Origin: Xenorhabdus szentirmaii DSM 16338
GTDB lineage: Bacteria > Pseudomonadota > Gammaproteobacteria > Enterobacterales > Enterobacteriaceae
NCBI RefSeq assembly: GCF_002632585.1
Contig: NZ_NIBV01000004.1
Location: forward strand, 1-64,000
Length of the DNA: 64,000 nucleotides
Direction: 5' to 3'
In this document: piece by piece, positions 9,037 through 17,880 of the stretch
How the letters are laid out: every line of letters starts with the position of its first letter
How positions within the stretch are numbered: the stretch's first letter is position 1
Translations under genes and position numbers: made by a program
The notes under the pieces: generated by a model
Seen by the model: the letters and a program-made list of their open reading frames with translations, nothing else
What the model was told of the DNA's origin: nothing
The model's database searches: none

Positions 9037-9132
9037 TTAATCTTGATTTGTCTCGTGCTCTGTCACAGATTGACTATTCTGAACCACGCCTCTCTCTAAT
9101 TCTTTATCTTTAGGAGCATGTTCAGTACTTAC
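9037..9132 (-). CDS. 31-residue C-terminal extension of the tail tube protein via -1 frameshift
   Basis: Directly before the tail tube stop the mRNA has a run of nine A then G, containing the canonical slippery heptamer A AAA AAG in frame. A -1 slip bypasses the stop and adds 31 residues, beginning VSTEHAPKDKELERG and ending TEHETNQD, before TAA at 9039-9037. An AGGA sequence lies about 11 bases upstream of the heptamer, similar to the stimulatory spacing in dnaX. The extension is hydrophilic and acidic. Comparable frameshifted tail and capsid proteins are known in Listeria phage PSA. That it is used here is inference. Confidence 0.65.
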   Translation of the reverse strand, partial: VSTEHAPKDKELERGVVQNSQSVTEHETNQD

Positions 9133-9620
9133 TTTTTTTTTGCCATTTTTCCTAATACACCACTGTCATCAGGGTAGGCATTAAATTCAATATTGAACAC
9201 ACGAACATCATCATGCTTGTATGCCATATTGAAGCTACCTGCTGTTGCAGTACGAGGCAAGGTGAGAACATAATCATCTTTGTTCAATGGAGTTAGGACA
9301 AGGGATTGAGCAACTTCAACCAGATTGATACCGATACCGGTCTTGATGGTGATCTCATCACCTGAACCACCGACTTCACTGCCCGGCATTACTGTTGCCA
9401 AACGTTCCAGCACAGTTTCAGCCAAAGGTACAGTGACTTTGATGTTACGCCCCTGAATCAGTTCAGAAACAGTTGTTTCACCAAACTGATCAACAGTCAC
9501 TTTCAGCGTATCGGTTGTAACTTCAACTTCAACACCACCCTTGGTATACCCCAAATCAATGCCATTAAAAGAAACATTACACGCACCTAGCTTAATATTC
9601 TCTACTTTATTTCCAGCCAT
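9129..9620 (-). CDS. major tail tube protein
   Basis: This 163-aa beta-rich protein lies between the tail terminator and the chaperone genes, the position of the major tail subunit. The N-terminal NVSFNGIDLGYTKGGVEVEV and the central ETTVSELIQGRNIKVTVPL resemble tail tube proteins of the siphovirus and myovirus tube fold. The monomers polymerise on the tip complex around the tape measure. The gene ends in MAKKK on an A AAA AAG slippery run, so a longer form is probably also made. Confidence 0.8.
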   Translation of the reverse strand: MAGNKVENIKLGACNVSFNGIDLGYTKGGVEVEVTTDTLKVTVDQFGETTVSELIQGRNIKVTVPLAETVLERLATVMPGSEVGGSGDEITIKTGIGINLVEVAQSLVLTPLNKDDYVLTLPRTATAGSFNMAYKHDDVRVFNIEFNAYPDDSGVLGKMAKKK

Positions 9621-9630
9621 AAGTATTCCC

Positions 9631-10023
9631 TTACTTATTAAGTATATAACAACTAAACTCTATCACAACACCTGCTTCAAAAGAACCCCCATCGTTTTGA
9701 GGATAGATAGCCGGTAATGTAACAGCCTGAATAAAATTAAAGTATACGCCTTTTATCTGAACATCCCGCACAGAAAGGTGCTTCATAATTGATGTACTCA
9801 GTTCAGTAACCTTACTAATGCTTTCTGCTCTGATCATCAAAGGAAAAATATCTTGGTAATAGCCCGTTAATTCGTTATCTATTGCAATGCCATCATTAGG
9901 CGACATAACCAAAAATCCACGTGTCACTTTTGGCGGCATATAGTAACAAAACAGGTCCTTGCCAATCACCCCGACCTTTTTAGATCCAAGATATTCCGTA
10001 AAAGCTTCAAGAATCATTTCCAT
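9631..10023 (-). CDS. probable tail terminator protein
   Basis: This 130-aa protein occupies the lambda U / HK97 gp10 neighbourhood, between the gp10-like protein and the tail tube. Its size and alpha/beta composition fit minor tail terminator proteins that cap the finished tube. The assignment rests mainly on order and length rather than on a clear motif. It overlaps the preceding gene by 10 bases and ends 10 bp before the tail tube start. Confidence 0.6.
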   Translation of the reverse strand: MEMILEAFTEYLGSKKVGVIGKDLFCYYMPPKVTRGFLVMSPNDGIAIDNELTGYYQDIFPLMIRAESISKVTELSTSIMKHLSVRDVQIKGVYFNFIQAVTLPAIYPQNDGGSFEAGVVIEFSCYILNK

Positions 10024-10511
10024 CTACCTCTGCCGAAACCAGCACGTATACCTGCATCTTTCAGATCATCTCGACGCCGTTTCCAAACTGTGTTTCCTGC
10101 GCGTTCAATATAGTTTTTTCCAACCTTAACTTTCATGCCTGAACCGTAGTTTTCTACCTGCTTGAGCCTTGACTTAACCCCTAGTCGATACTGTGAACTG
10201 TTCATATAACCGGCATACACACCAATAGGTACGCGTCTTACAGGTCTTTTGTTGTTGCCAATGCCAGATCTCATTTTGCTTTCCGAGACATACAGGTTCA
10301 CATGAACTTCGTTCTTTGAATTCACTACATGAGCGAAAACGGAGCTTTCAAGACTACCTGTTTCACGGGGCGTCATCGCGCGAGCATATTTCTGCATTTC
10401 CGCCGCCATCTTACGAAGCTCATTCAAAAGGTTTCGCTTCAACGCATTCTGGCTATGGGTCAGTTTTTCCTGAGCACGCTTAAATGAGCCAATATCTACT
10501 GAGATACCCAT
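10014..10511 (-). CDS. HK97 gp10-like head-tail joining protein
   Basis: The 165-aa protein has the typical gp10-like N-terminus: a helix-rich start, then KYARAMTPRETGSLESSV, the conserved 'P.TG.L..S' signature. A basic C-terminus follows. Family members are found at the head-tail interface and influence tail completion. It overlaps both neighbours, consistent with a coupled connector operon. Confidence 0.75.
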   Translation of the reverse strand: MGISVDIGSFKRAQEKLTHSQNALKRNLLNELRKMAAEMQKYARAMTPRETGSLESSVFAHVVNSKNEVHVNLYVSESKMRSGIGNNKRPVRRVPIGVYAGYMNSSQYRLGVKSRLKQVENYGSGMKVKVGKNYIERAGNTVWKRRRDDLKDAGIRAGFGRGRWK

Positions 10512-10849
10512 AAATTAGCCCCCACTTCAAAATGCCCCTCCTTTCCTCTGAGTCCGAATCGGTTATGAACTCTTTTTACTTCCAGTTTCACCCCCTCGAT
10601 CAACAGCACATCATCCAGTTTTAGCTTTGACGACTTAGGAAATATGATCACCGCATCAAAAAGCTCCATATCTGCTTTTCCTCGTGAAGCCGAGCTATCA
10701 GCACGTACAGAAGTCCGGTCGTATTCCTCGATGAAACGAACGATCCCGACATCTGCTTTACCCGCGAAAAACAGCTTTGGCTCTCCGTACATGGATAACG
10801 TTTCTGACTTCCGATAAATTGTTGCAGTTGATTGCCGGCTAAACTTCAT
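10496..10849 (-). CDS. probable head-tail connector or stopper protein
   Basis: This is a 117-aa protein starting MKFSRQSTATIYRKS. I chose the ATG at 10849 because GGGGG lies just upstream and the start nearly touches the previous gene's TGA (TGATATG). The longer open frame to 11041 runs over the preceding gene and reads as non-coding. The compact beta-strand pattern and the position between connector and gp10-like protein suggest the stopper that plugs the connector. No diagnostic motif is seen. Confidence 0.55.
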   Translation of the reverse strand: MKFSRQSTATIYRKSETLSMYGEPKLFFAGKADVGIVRFIEEYDRTSVRADSSASRGKADMELFDAVIIFPKSSKLKLDDVLLIEGVKLEVKRVHNRFGLRGKEGHFEVGANLWVSQ

Positions 10850-10850
10850 A

Positions 10851-11690
10851 TCACCCCCTACGAATACGGATAGTGTTGTCGATGTAACGAGCGATAATCC
10901 GCCATGTTTTACGTGACAATGAACGGGTAGCTGATCTGCCGCTACGATACATATTGGTCGTCTCACCAATTGATTCTGACAACAAACCATCATCCCGCGC
11001 ATCAGAAGCCCCACCGTTCTCAACGACAGCGACAGCTTCAATCATGCAGGCTTCCGCCAAGTCTTTAAGGAAATAATCTGGCAATGATCTGAATTCTTCT
11101 TCGCTCAGTTCAGCAAAATCAATTATGTTGTTTTTAAATTCACCTGATAGATAAAAAGGCAGGGTGTTGGCGGTCAGTACGTTTTGAGGTCGATCGTACT
11201 CGTTATCTGAGATTTTGTAGACCTTTTTGATATCGAATCGCATGTTTTTTAGACGTTTTGTGGCTTCCATTAATGCCTGACGCTGTGTATGGCCGTTCAG
11301 CATTAAGAAGCTGTCTGAGGCGTACATATCCATAGCCGCCAGTTTCGCTTCCATCAACGACACAAATGATTCGCCTGGCACTGACAAATCTAATGAGTTG
11401 ATAATTGCGTAATACTGCTCATACTCAGATACGCGACCGCTCTGTGTCACCGACTTAACGATCACACGACGTATATCCTTTGATTTATCACCAGCCAATT
11501 CGTTATGTTCGCCTGAAACTGAGAACGAAATGCTCAAATCACCGCTTTCGATGGCGATAGGAACGTCTTCAACAACAGCTTTACCGGAAATATCAAACAA
11601 TGAGTAAGTGGCTGATTCGACATCAAGAGCATCAAACACAAAGGTGAGAGATACGGTGTTTCCCGATTTAACCACGTCCAGTTTTGACAT
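10851..11690 (-). CDS. head-tail adaptor-like protein with N-terminal beta domain
   Basis: The 279-aa protein has an N-terminal beta-sandwich-like half (about residues 1-100, with alternating hydrophobics). The C-terminal helical half ends in LLSESIGETTNMYRSG followed by a short basic tail. That ending resembles gp6/gp15-type adaptor proteins that bind below the portal. The fused N-terminal domain is unusual and may be displayed on the virion or help assembly. It overlaps the next upstream gene by 1 base. Confidence 0.55.
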   Translation of the reverse strand: MSKLDVVKSGNTVSLTFVFDALDVESATYSLFDISGKAVVEDVPIAIESGDLSISFSVSGEHNELAGDKSKDIRRVIVKSVTQSGRVSEYEQYYAIINSLDLSVPGESFVSLMEAKLAAMDMYASDSFLMLNGHTQRQALMEATKRLKNMRFDIKKVYKISDNEYDRPQNVLTANTLPFYLSGEFKNNIIDFAELSEEEFRSLPDYFLKDLAEACMIEAVAVVENGGASDARDDGLLSESIGETTNMYRSGRSATRSLSRKTWRIIARYIDNTIRIRRG

Positions 11691-12115
11691 TATTCACCTG
11701 CGATTTTCAAGATGCTTTCGATCATGGCTTCGATTGATTTTTCTCGCACATCTAGATCATTACCGATTTTACGTAACGCCGAAATGCCGCCTTTATCGGC
11801 CACAGCTTCTAATTCTGCTCGTGAATAGCGAACACCCGCTTTTTCGGCAGTTCGTTCCATCGGTTTTACTGGTTGCGCTTTAGTTTCCGCTTCGAGGGCT
11901 TGTTTCGCTGTTAATTCGCGGGATTCTGATAATGAGGCTGCGCCACTCATGTTTTTACCGTCGATAGTTTCTGCTTTCATAATTGAGCAAATACGCTGCT
12001 GATCGAGGAACGGGATTAGTGATTTACTAACACCGTTTTCAAATTCAACTCCAAACATAACACCGTTGTAACCGGAGAATGCAGATTCAATGAGTTTGAT
12101 TTTGGCTGGATTCAT
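11690..12115 (-). CDS. phage structural-region protein of unknown function
   Basis: This 141-aa protein is not recognised. Its first 45 residues (IKLIESAFSGYNGVMFGVEF) are clearly related to the start of the next protein upstream (68 aa). The rest is charged and helical and has a SAP-like segment, YSRAELEAVADKGGISALRK, which could bind nucleic acid. It lies between capsid and adaptor genes, so a capsid decoration or accessory role is possible. Confidence 0.55.
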   Translation of the reverse strand: MNPAKIKLIESAFSGYNGVMFGVEFENGVSKSLIPFLDQQRICSIMKAETIDGKNMSGAASLSESRELTAKQALEAETKAQPVKPMERTAEKAGVRYSRAELEAVADKGGISALRKIGNDLDVREKSIEAMIESILKIAGE

Positions 12116-12162
12116 TTTTTTCTTTCCTTAAAGTGTGTGCGGTCGTCCTGACCACACTTAAT

Positions 12163-12369
12163 TTACTCGCCTGAATCGTCTGCCTTTTCCGGTTCAGGCT
12201 TCTTAACTGTATCTGCCACTAACTCTGAGCGAACCGTTGATAAAATACGTTCTTGTTTACGCTGACTTACCGGTGACACAGTTACGCCATCCTTAAAACC
12301 GGTCATAAACAAATGTCCCGTGTAACCACGCATTGATCTTTCGGTCAGCTTTACTTTCTTTTCGGCCAT
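12163..12369 (-). CDS. small capsid-neighbour protein, paralogue of the following gene
   Basis: This 68-aa protein begins MAEKKVKLTERSMRGYTGHL and aligns over about 40 residues with the N-terminus of the 141-aa protein downstream (shared GY, G, F, GF..GV, QQ/QE..I). The C-terminus is acidic. It follows the capsid gene and its terminator. The function is unknown; a duplicated small decoration protein is one possibility. Confidence 0.55.
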   Translation of the reverse strand: MAEKKVKLTERSMRGYTGHLFMTGFKDGVTVSPVSQRKQERILSTVRSELVADTVKKPEPEKADDSGE

Positions 12370-12388
12370 AGTTTTATTCCCTTATATG

Positions 12389-12420
12389 AAAAAAGGGTGG
12401 GCTTTCGCCTCACCCTTTTT
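12389..12420. terminator. terminator after the capsid gene
   Basis: A strong stem (AAAAGGGTGAGGC/GCCCACCCTTTT on the minus strand, one bulge) with a GAAA loop and a T run lies 17 bp after the capsid stop. It would reduce transcription of downstream genes relative to the highly expressed capsid. Confidence 0.85.
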
Positions 12421-12436
12421 CGGTCACAAGTACCTG

Positions 12437-13321
12437 TTACAGTGCAACGCCAGTCAGTGCTGAAATTGCCTTGTCGTGTTTGTTTGCCAGAGAGCAATAC
12501 CATTTAACACGAGTACGGGTGGCATCTTTGTTCTGCACTGTACCGATGCTTTCAACAACGATACCGGCGTTGTCACCGCCGTACAGACCGGTCAGACCGT
12601 TTTCTTCGCTCAGGTGCAGACAGTAAATGTCAGCTTTCTTCGCTTTAGTATCGCCAACAACAGGAATAAAGTCGTTCACAATGAACGGTACACCGTTGTG
12701 GGTCAGCATTGGGCGACCAAAGTTTTCGATCATGATTTCTTGTGGGCCGACATTTACAGTACGCAACAATGCACGATAGGCACGAATATGCTCAGAGCGC
12801 ATCATGATAGCGTCAGCACCTAAATCTTTAACCGCATCGACCAGTTCATCCAGCATGGAAAAGGTCATGGCGGAATCGGCAACAATTTTTTGGTCGTTGT
12901 GGATCAGCTTCGGAATACCGTCGAATGACTTAGCGTTTGTAACACTGTCACCTAAAATCAGGTTACGGCGGAATGCACGAGCCAGACCTTTCACTTTAGC
13001 GCGGATCTGAATAGCCAACTGGCTATTGGTGTCGGCCATAGTGGTCGCGAGGAATTTATCAACGTCCACGTCACCTGCCATGATTCGCAGTTTAGCAACG
13101 TGTTCAGTGAACTTAGCCGCACCTTCCGGTACGACGTCATTCACGTCAATGAAAGTAGCCTCACTCAGTTCAGATTCGCGGTTGTACAGGTACGCCTTAG
13201 AATCCACTTTCATGAATGGAAGTACCGCAAACAAATCTTCGCGGTCGATAATAGTTTCGATAACGCCTTGTTCTAAAGTGTTATTCGACAGCTTTTCAGC
13301 TTCTTCACGCAGTAATGGCAT
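12437..13321 (-). CDS. major capsid protein
   Basis: The 294-aa protein lies after the scaffold gene and before a strong terminator, and its text fits HK97-fold capsid proteins without a protease domain. It has an N-terminal helix, the E-loop region (SKAYLYNRESELSEATF), a spine-helix-like segment (AIQIRAKVKGLARAFRRN) and a C-terminal VESIGTVQNKDATRTRVKWYCSLA strand region. It forms the shell of the head. Confidence 0.88.
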   Translation of the reverse strand: MPLLREEAEKLSNNTLEQGVIETIIDREDLFAVLPFMKVDSKAYLYNRESELSEATFIDVNDVVPEGAAKFTEHVAKLRIMAGDVDVDKFLATTMADTNSQLAIQIRAKVKGLARAFRRNLILGDSVTNAKSFDGIPKLIHNDQKIVADSAMTFSMLDELVDAVKDLGADAIMMRSEHIRAYRALLRTVNVGPQEIMIENFGRPMLTHNGVPFIVNDFIPVVGDTKAKKADIYCLHLSEENGLTGLYGGDNAGIVVESIGTVQNKDATRTRVKWYCSLANKHDKAISALTGVAL

Positions 13322-13386
13322 CGTAAGTTCCCTTTATACGCACACACAAACATTGATTCGGGGAACATCCTGTTCCCCATTTTGCT

Positions 13387-14253
13387 TTAATTGCCGGAGC
13401 GCATTTTTGCCACGCCAGCGGCGATTTTATCGAGAGCATTCAGCTCCTTCAGTGCCGGCTTACCACCTGCACCCAAATCGGTATTTGAACCTGCACCCGG
13501 CCTCGCTTTGCTACGCAACAGAGCATCAGATTCAGGGTCGGCTTTTAAAATCCGCTCAATGGCCTGCTCAAACGCTAACGGTGAGCCGTTGCCATCTACC
13601 AGAACAGCACGTTCTTTTGCACCAGCAGGTTTGTCATAACCAACAACGATACCGTCTTCACCCACTTCAAAATGCCCCCCGTAAATAACGCGGGCCTTTG
13701 ATGGGGTAATCAGAGTTTCTTCACGCAGGAAGTTCGAGCCACTGAATGCAGAACCGACCGTTAGCTCAAGAATTTGAGAACGCAGTGTGTCTTTTTCACC
13801 TGCAAGGGTCGCAATCACATCGTCACGGCCTTTCAGTTCGGCTTGGTGTGCTTCAATCATCTGCTTTTTGACAGCATCGAATTCACCACGTTTCTCTTGT
13901 TCTTCCTGTTCACGGCGCTGTTTTTCTTCTTCCGCAGTTTTCTTAGCAGTGAGAAGTTCGGTAATTTGTTCAGGGGTTGCGTCACCAAATGCGGCCAATT
14001 TATCTGTCAGCGATTTGTTTTCGGTTTTGCGCTTCATCGTTTCCTTAACGAGATTCGCCTTTTCCGTTTCGGACGCCTTTAGGCGATTAATCAATTGTTC
14101 TTGTGAAAGATCGACGTAATCATCTTTAAGCTCTTCGGTTTTCCTCTCTGGTTCACCAGCAGAAACACCACCGCCACTACCACCCTGTATACCATCGTCC
14201 GCAACATCCATTAAGATGCCACGATTCGCCATCAGCATTTGCCATAAATTCAT
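13387..14253 (-). CDS. capsid scaffold protein
   Basis: This 288-aa protein is dominated by a charged coiled coil (about residues 60-155, rich in E, K and Q, e.g. EEEKQRREQEEQEKR). A glycine-rich N-terminal stretch and a basic C-terminal tail flank it. It precedes the capsid gene directly. These are the hallmarks of phage scaffolding proteins that guide procapsid assembly and are then removed. No protease motif is visible. Confidence 0.75.
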   Translation of the reverse strand: MNLWQMLMANRGILMDVADDGIQGGSGGGVSAGEPERKTEELKDDYVDLSQEQLINRLKASETEKANLVKETMKRKTENKSLTDKLAAFGDATPEQITELLTAKKTAEEEKQRREQEEQEKRGEFDAVKKQMIEAHQAELKGRDDVIATLAGEKDTLRSQILELTVGSAFSGSNFLREETLITPSKARVIYGGHFEVGEDGIVVGYDKPAGAKERAVLVDGNGSPLAFEQAIERILKADPESDALLRSKARPGAGSNTDLGAGGKPALKELNALDKIAAGVAKMRSGN

Positions 14254-14330
14254 CGTTTACTTTCCTTGTAAAAATCACTCGGTTTCTTGAGTCGATTTCG
14301 GATCTGTCTCTCGATCTTTTCCGATTAAAT

Positions 14331-14352
14331 AATAGGTATTTACCTACTTACT
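14331..14352. promoter_or_regulatory. dispersed operator-like motif, copy 2
   Basis: AATAGGTATTTACCTACTTAC overlaps the portal stop. Its centre TAGGTATTTACCTA is a perfect palindrome with a 2-base spacer. Confidence 0.65.
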
Positions 14353-15831
14353 TTCAAGCGTTAATTGCGCATTTTTAAGCGGAAATTCCCTTAAATCGCT
14401 TTCAAAAGCCGATTTCATGGTTTTTGAAACATTGGGGAAGATCTTGTCAATCAAGATTTCCATTTGGTGACGGCGTACTGAATCAGGCGCTTCAATCTCT
14501 TTTAGCTGTTTCGCAACATCAAATTCATCCATCAAACCGCGAACATCGAAGCTTTCGGGGTATGAAACGAGTTGATCAATTTCTTCCTGTGACTTTTCCT
14601 GCCCCATCCATTTAGCTGCAAGGTAAAGCATCTGACGTTCCGCTCGTTGTAACCGCTCGGCTTTCGTAATAAGCAAACTATTCACGCGCTGGAAGTCATA
14701 CGCTTTAGCCGCACCTGAACTATTGTCGATACCTTTAGCGTTATCCTGTTTGGTACGCTCGCCAGCCACACCTACCGAATGGTAGATTTCGTTGATAACT
14801 GTCTGGACGGTTTGAATAATCATTGATGCCTGTTTTGGATCTGGTGACATATAAAACGGCTGCGCTCCACCTTCTGCGTCATAAGTGAAAACTCTCTTCG
14901 TACCAAACTCTAAAACTTTTTTATGATCATCATCACCAGGCAACATTGACTGAACCGGTATCGCCAATTGACTGAAAGTCTGGTCTTGGATAATGGCATC
15001 GAGGTTAGACAGATAGTTGGCCACGGCTCGGTCGAGGTAGGCGATATCATCAATCAGCGACGGGCTGAAATAACGCGATTCAGCATTCCCCATGCAATCC
15101 ACCGGAAATACGGGTACAACGCCCAAGTTATGCTCACCTGAGTTTTCGATACTGATCTGCGTTTGCTTACCGCTACCTTTCTTCGTTTCCTTGAACAGAT
15201 ACCAGTCATTTTGTGTCCATAAACGGTAACGGTTTTGCTGTTTACCAGATGAATTGAATGGATCTGCATCGTCACGAACTAACTCATGTGTTAAAGCCCA
15301 AAGCATGTTGCCGTCATCGTCATAGGCAAAATCCAGCATTTGCTGTGGAGGCATCCAATAGGCATAAGCACGGGCATCGGTTTTCTTTTCATCCGCGACT
15401 GATGACACATCAATGTTTTTCATTGTGGAATCGACAACGACCCAAATACGACCAAACACCGACGTTTGAATGTCGATAGATACCATCAGCTCATCAATCG
15501 TCATTTGCTCACGGGTGGCGCGATCCCAAAAATTTTTAACGGAGTCAGGTGCATCCTCGCGTTCACGAGAAATGTTCTCTCTGAATATGTATTTGTTGAT
15601 TAAGTTAACGACCTCACGAGTATGGTTAAACCGATAGGCTCGTTCTAAACGTTCCTTAAATTCAGTGTCACCCTCTTTAAAGTAACGAAAGATGTTATCC
15701 GCGAACCACTTTCGGCCGCCAGCGTAGGTGGATGCCAAGAAATTCCAATGTTCAATCCGCCCCTCATATTCAGGATGCCGACGCTCAACCAGTTCCTTTA
15801 ATTTTTTTCCATCTAGATTTTCATTGTCCAT
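14344..15831 (-). CDS. portal protein
   Basis: This 495-aa protein lies between the large terminase and the scaffold gene, as portal does. It reads as an SPP1 gp6/DUF1073-like portal: early LVERRHPEYEGRIEHWNFL, a middle domain (SIDIQTSVFGRIWVVVDS) and a long helical stem-wing region near residues 370-440. The ring forms the DNA entry vertex and binds the terminase. The start is 40 bp after the terminase stop, with a palindromic operator between them. Confidence 0.88.
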   Translation of the reverse strand: MDNENLDGKKLKELVERRHPEYEGRIEHWNFLASTYAGGRKWFADNIFRYFKEGDTEFKERLERAYRFNHTREVVNLINKYIFRENISREREDAPDSVKNFWDRATREQMTIDELMVSIDIQTSVFGRIWVVVDSTMKNIDVSSVADEKKTDARAYAYWMPPQQMLDFAYDDDGNMLWALTHELVRDDADPFNSSGKQQNRYRLWTQNDWYLFKETKKGSGKQTQISIENSGEHNLGVVPVFPVDCMGNAESRYFSPSLIDDIAYLDRAVANYLSNLDAIIQDQTFSQLAIPVQSMLPGDDDHKKVLEFGTKRVFTYDAEGGAQPFYMSPDPKQASMIIQTVQTVINEIYHSVGVAGERTKQDNAKGIDNSSGAAKAYDFQRVNSLLITKAERLQRAERQMLYLAAKWMGQEKSQEEIDQLVSYPESFDVRGLMDEFDVAKQLKEIEAPDSVRRHQMEILIDKIFPNVSKTMKSAFESDLREFPLKNAQLTLESK

Positions 15832-15842
15832 ATAAAATCCTT

Positions 15843-15868
15843 TTAATAGGTATTAAAATACCTATTAA
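15843..15868. promoter_or_regulatory. dispersed operator-like motif, copy 3 (perfect palindrome)
   Basis: The 12-bp arms TTAATAGGTATT and AATACCTATTAA around AA form a perfect inverted repeat between the terminase stop and the portal ATG. It shares the AATAGGTATT half-site with copies 1 and 2. Confidence 0.7.
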
Positions 15869-15870
15869 TT

Positions 15871-17130
15871 TTAGCGTGAACCACCGAGAATAGTGCGCTC
15901 TTTAATCGGGAATCTTCTGTGAATTGGGTAGCCAATCGCATCGGTACTATGCTCTACGCCTGCTGCCTTATCAACATCCCTTGAACCCGGCTTGTAAATT
16001 ACCTTTTCAAATGATTCTATCAGGTGTTTACACTTAGGATCTATGTAGAGCCTAACTGTGCCTGCCGCACTCATCAACATACGGTTTGTGGAGTTAACAC
16101 GATCTGCAATAGGCGGGTGTTTCTTCGGGAAATCGATTCTGGTGAAACCTTTTTCCTTAAAAATATCGATATCCGACTCACCACGCGCATGTTGGCGATA
16201 ACTGCCAGCCGGGTCAGGGAAAATAACGACCTGACTTTTCCAACGCCAATAACGCCGCTCAATCTCATCACAGACCTCTGCTGTATTTGATGAAAACAGT
16301 ACAATCTCATCAATCGCCCACAATTCTCCGTTCGGCTGAGGTTGCAATACAACAGACGACATAGGATCGATGTTAAAGTCCTGTCCTATCCATATCGGCA
16401 GTTTAGGGTTGAACTCACACTCCCTGACATGTGTCTTGCATTCAAACGGATAGTAAACACGCCCCGACATATTCTCGAACGAAGCAAGGTATTCCTGCGC
16501 AAATGATTTAGGGTCCATATCCTCGCGAGCCGCCTCAATCTCAGACTCAGGAACAAACGGAGAATCTGCGGTAACAAACTGCCAGCTTTTCCAGTGCCCT
16601 TTTTTCTGCATCGATTTACTCTGCCCGATAGTCCACAGCTTATGAAATGCCGAGTAACCTTTCGGTGTACCAATGATTAACGCCTCACCTTTTGTAGATG
16701 AAAGAGTAGGACGAATAACCTTGTACCAAGTATCAGGCTTCATATCCTGAAATTCATCAAGTACAACAAAGTTCAATGCAACACCACGAAGCGTATCAGG
16801 CTTATCAGCACCTTTTAATGCCAACTCACTGCCATTTTTCAACACAATGGTCATTGTGGTATCGTTTTTCTTCCTGACCCACTTACGAGGGATCAGCTCT
16901 TGCAAATCATCCCAAAGGATTTGTCTCGCCATCTGGTATGTTGGCGCAATATACCAAACACGTTGCTTAGGGGCTTTGATGGCGGATTTCATCAATTTTG
17001 AGATCGATAAACGCGACTTACCCCAACGACGGCCAGCACACACCACTTTAAAACGGTGAGGCGACTTAAAGACTGACATTTGACCGCTGTGGAGCTGAAC
17101 GAGTTGAAGCCCCTTATTAACCTGAGACAT
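15871..17130 (-). CDS. terminase large subunit
   Basis: The 419-aa TerL is the ATP-driven packaging motor and nuclease. The ATPase domain has a Walker A GRRWGKS (residues 33-39), Walker B VVLDE (122-126) and the coupling motif GTPKG (154-158). The RNase H-like nuclease domain has candidate acidic residues in GQDFNIDP, IFPDPAG and HSTDAIGYPI. It overlaps the small subunit by 1 base. Confidence 0.95.
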   Translation of the reverse strand: MSQVNKGLQLVQLHSGQMSVFKSPHRFKVVCAGRRWGKSRLSISKLMKSAIKAPKQRVWYIAPTYQMARQILWDDLQELIPRKWVRKKNDTTMTIVLKNGSELALKGADKPDTLRGVALNFVVLDEFQDMKPDTWYKVIRPTLSSTKGEALIIGTPKGYSAFHKLWTIGQSKSMQKKGHWKSWQFVTADSPFVPESEIEAAREDMDPKSFAQEYLASFENMSGRVYYPFECKTHVRECEFNPKLPIWIGQDFNIDPMSSVVLQPQPNGELWAIDEIVLFSSNTAEVCDEIERRYWRWKSQVVIFPDPAGSYRQHARGESDIDIFKEKGFTRIDFPKKHPPIADRVNSTNRMLMSAAGTVRLYIDPKCKHLIESFEKVIYKPGSRDVDKAAGVEHSTDAIGYPIHRRFPIKERTILGGSR

Positions 17131-17735
17131 TACTCACCCCCGTCACTTTCTTCATCATCGTCGAGGTCGAGTTCTTCTGATAGATCTACAGGTTCATCTG
17201 ATTTACGCAGCTCAGCCACTTGGCTCTGTGTCAGTTCACCGAACATCAGTGATGGCAGGTCGTCTTCTTCAACATCCACTTTATCCATATTGAGTGCTTT
17301 ACTGGATACCTCAAAGCACTTACTGAGCGTGATGGATGCACGTTGCAACGCTTTTATATTGGCTTCACGCTCGGCGAAGCCAATTAATCCACCACCCGTT
17401 GCAGTAGATTTAGAGCCTTCGGTTACTTCTCGCATCAGTAACGCCGCAATGTTGAAAGCGAAGCGGTCATATTTGCCTCGTCTTTCTTCAATCAATGCGG
17501 TTCGTTCTTTTGCCCGGATCTCCGCTTCAGATTTGATTGCATCACGAACCAGCTTTCCTACCGCGTCAGTGCCTTTCACAACCTTCCGTTTTTTGAAATG
17601 CCGTGATAGCGTTTCGCGTCTTACCCCGAAACGCTCTTCCAACTGAGATAACGAAAATTCACCGGAAGACCACGCTGCTTCTGCTTCCGCCCATTGTGAA
17701 GCAGAAAGCCGTGTCCTTTCTTCTTTGGTAGTCAC
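17130..17735 (-). CDS. terminase small subunit
   Basis: The 201-aa protein has an N-terminal helix-turn-helix (EFSLSQLEERFGVRRETLSR) that would recognise the packaging site. A central helical oligomerisation region follows, then a very acidic tail (ELDLDDDEESDGGE) likely to contact TerL. It starts the late operon. A repeated TATA-like element lies directly upstream. Confidence 0.85.
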   Translation of the reverse strand: MTTKEERTRLSASQWAEAEAAWSSGEFSLSQLEERFGVRRETLSRHFKKRKVVKGTDAVGKLVRDAIKSEAEIRAKERTALIEERRGKYDRFAFNIAALLMREVTEGSKSTATGGGLIGFAEREANIKALQRASITLSKCFEVSSKALNMDKVDVEEDDLPSLMFGELTQSQVAELRKSDEPVDLSEELDLDDDEESDGGE

Positions 17736-17751
17736 TCGAAAATTCCTTTTT

Positions 17752-17805
17752 CCGCAGTGTTAATGTAAAAGCCTTGCTCCCATAATATGTATATTAATTT
17801 CTTAT
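17752..17805 (-). promoter_or_regulatory. putative late promoter or recognition element upstream of terS
   Basis: Reading the minus strand, TATACATATTATGGGAGCAAGGC is followed at a short distance by ACACTGCGG. Nearly the same element recurs at 41401-41440, and again inverted at 41483-41514. TATACATA here and TATAAATA in the second copy resemble the T4 late promoter -10 box. It could instead be a packaging site, being next to terS. Confidence 0.5.
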
Positions 17806-17880
17806 TTAAAAAATAACTAAACATTCAATTTTTGTTATTTTCATTAATTACCAATATATATTATTTATATCAAGGTATTA

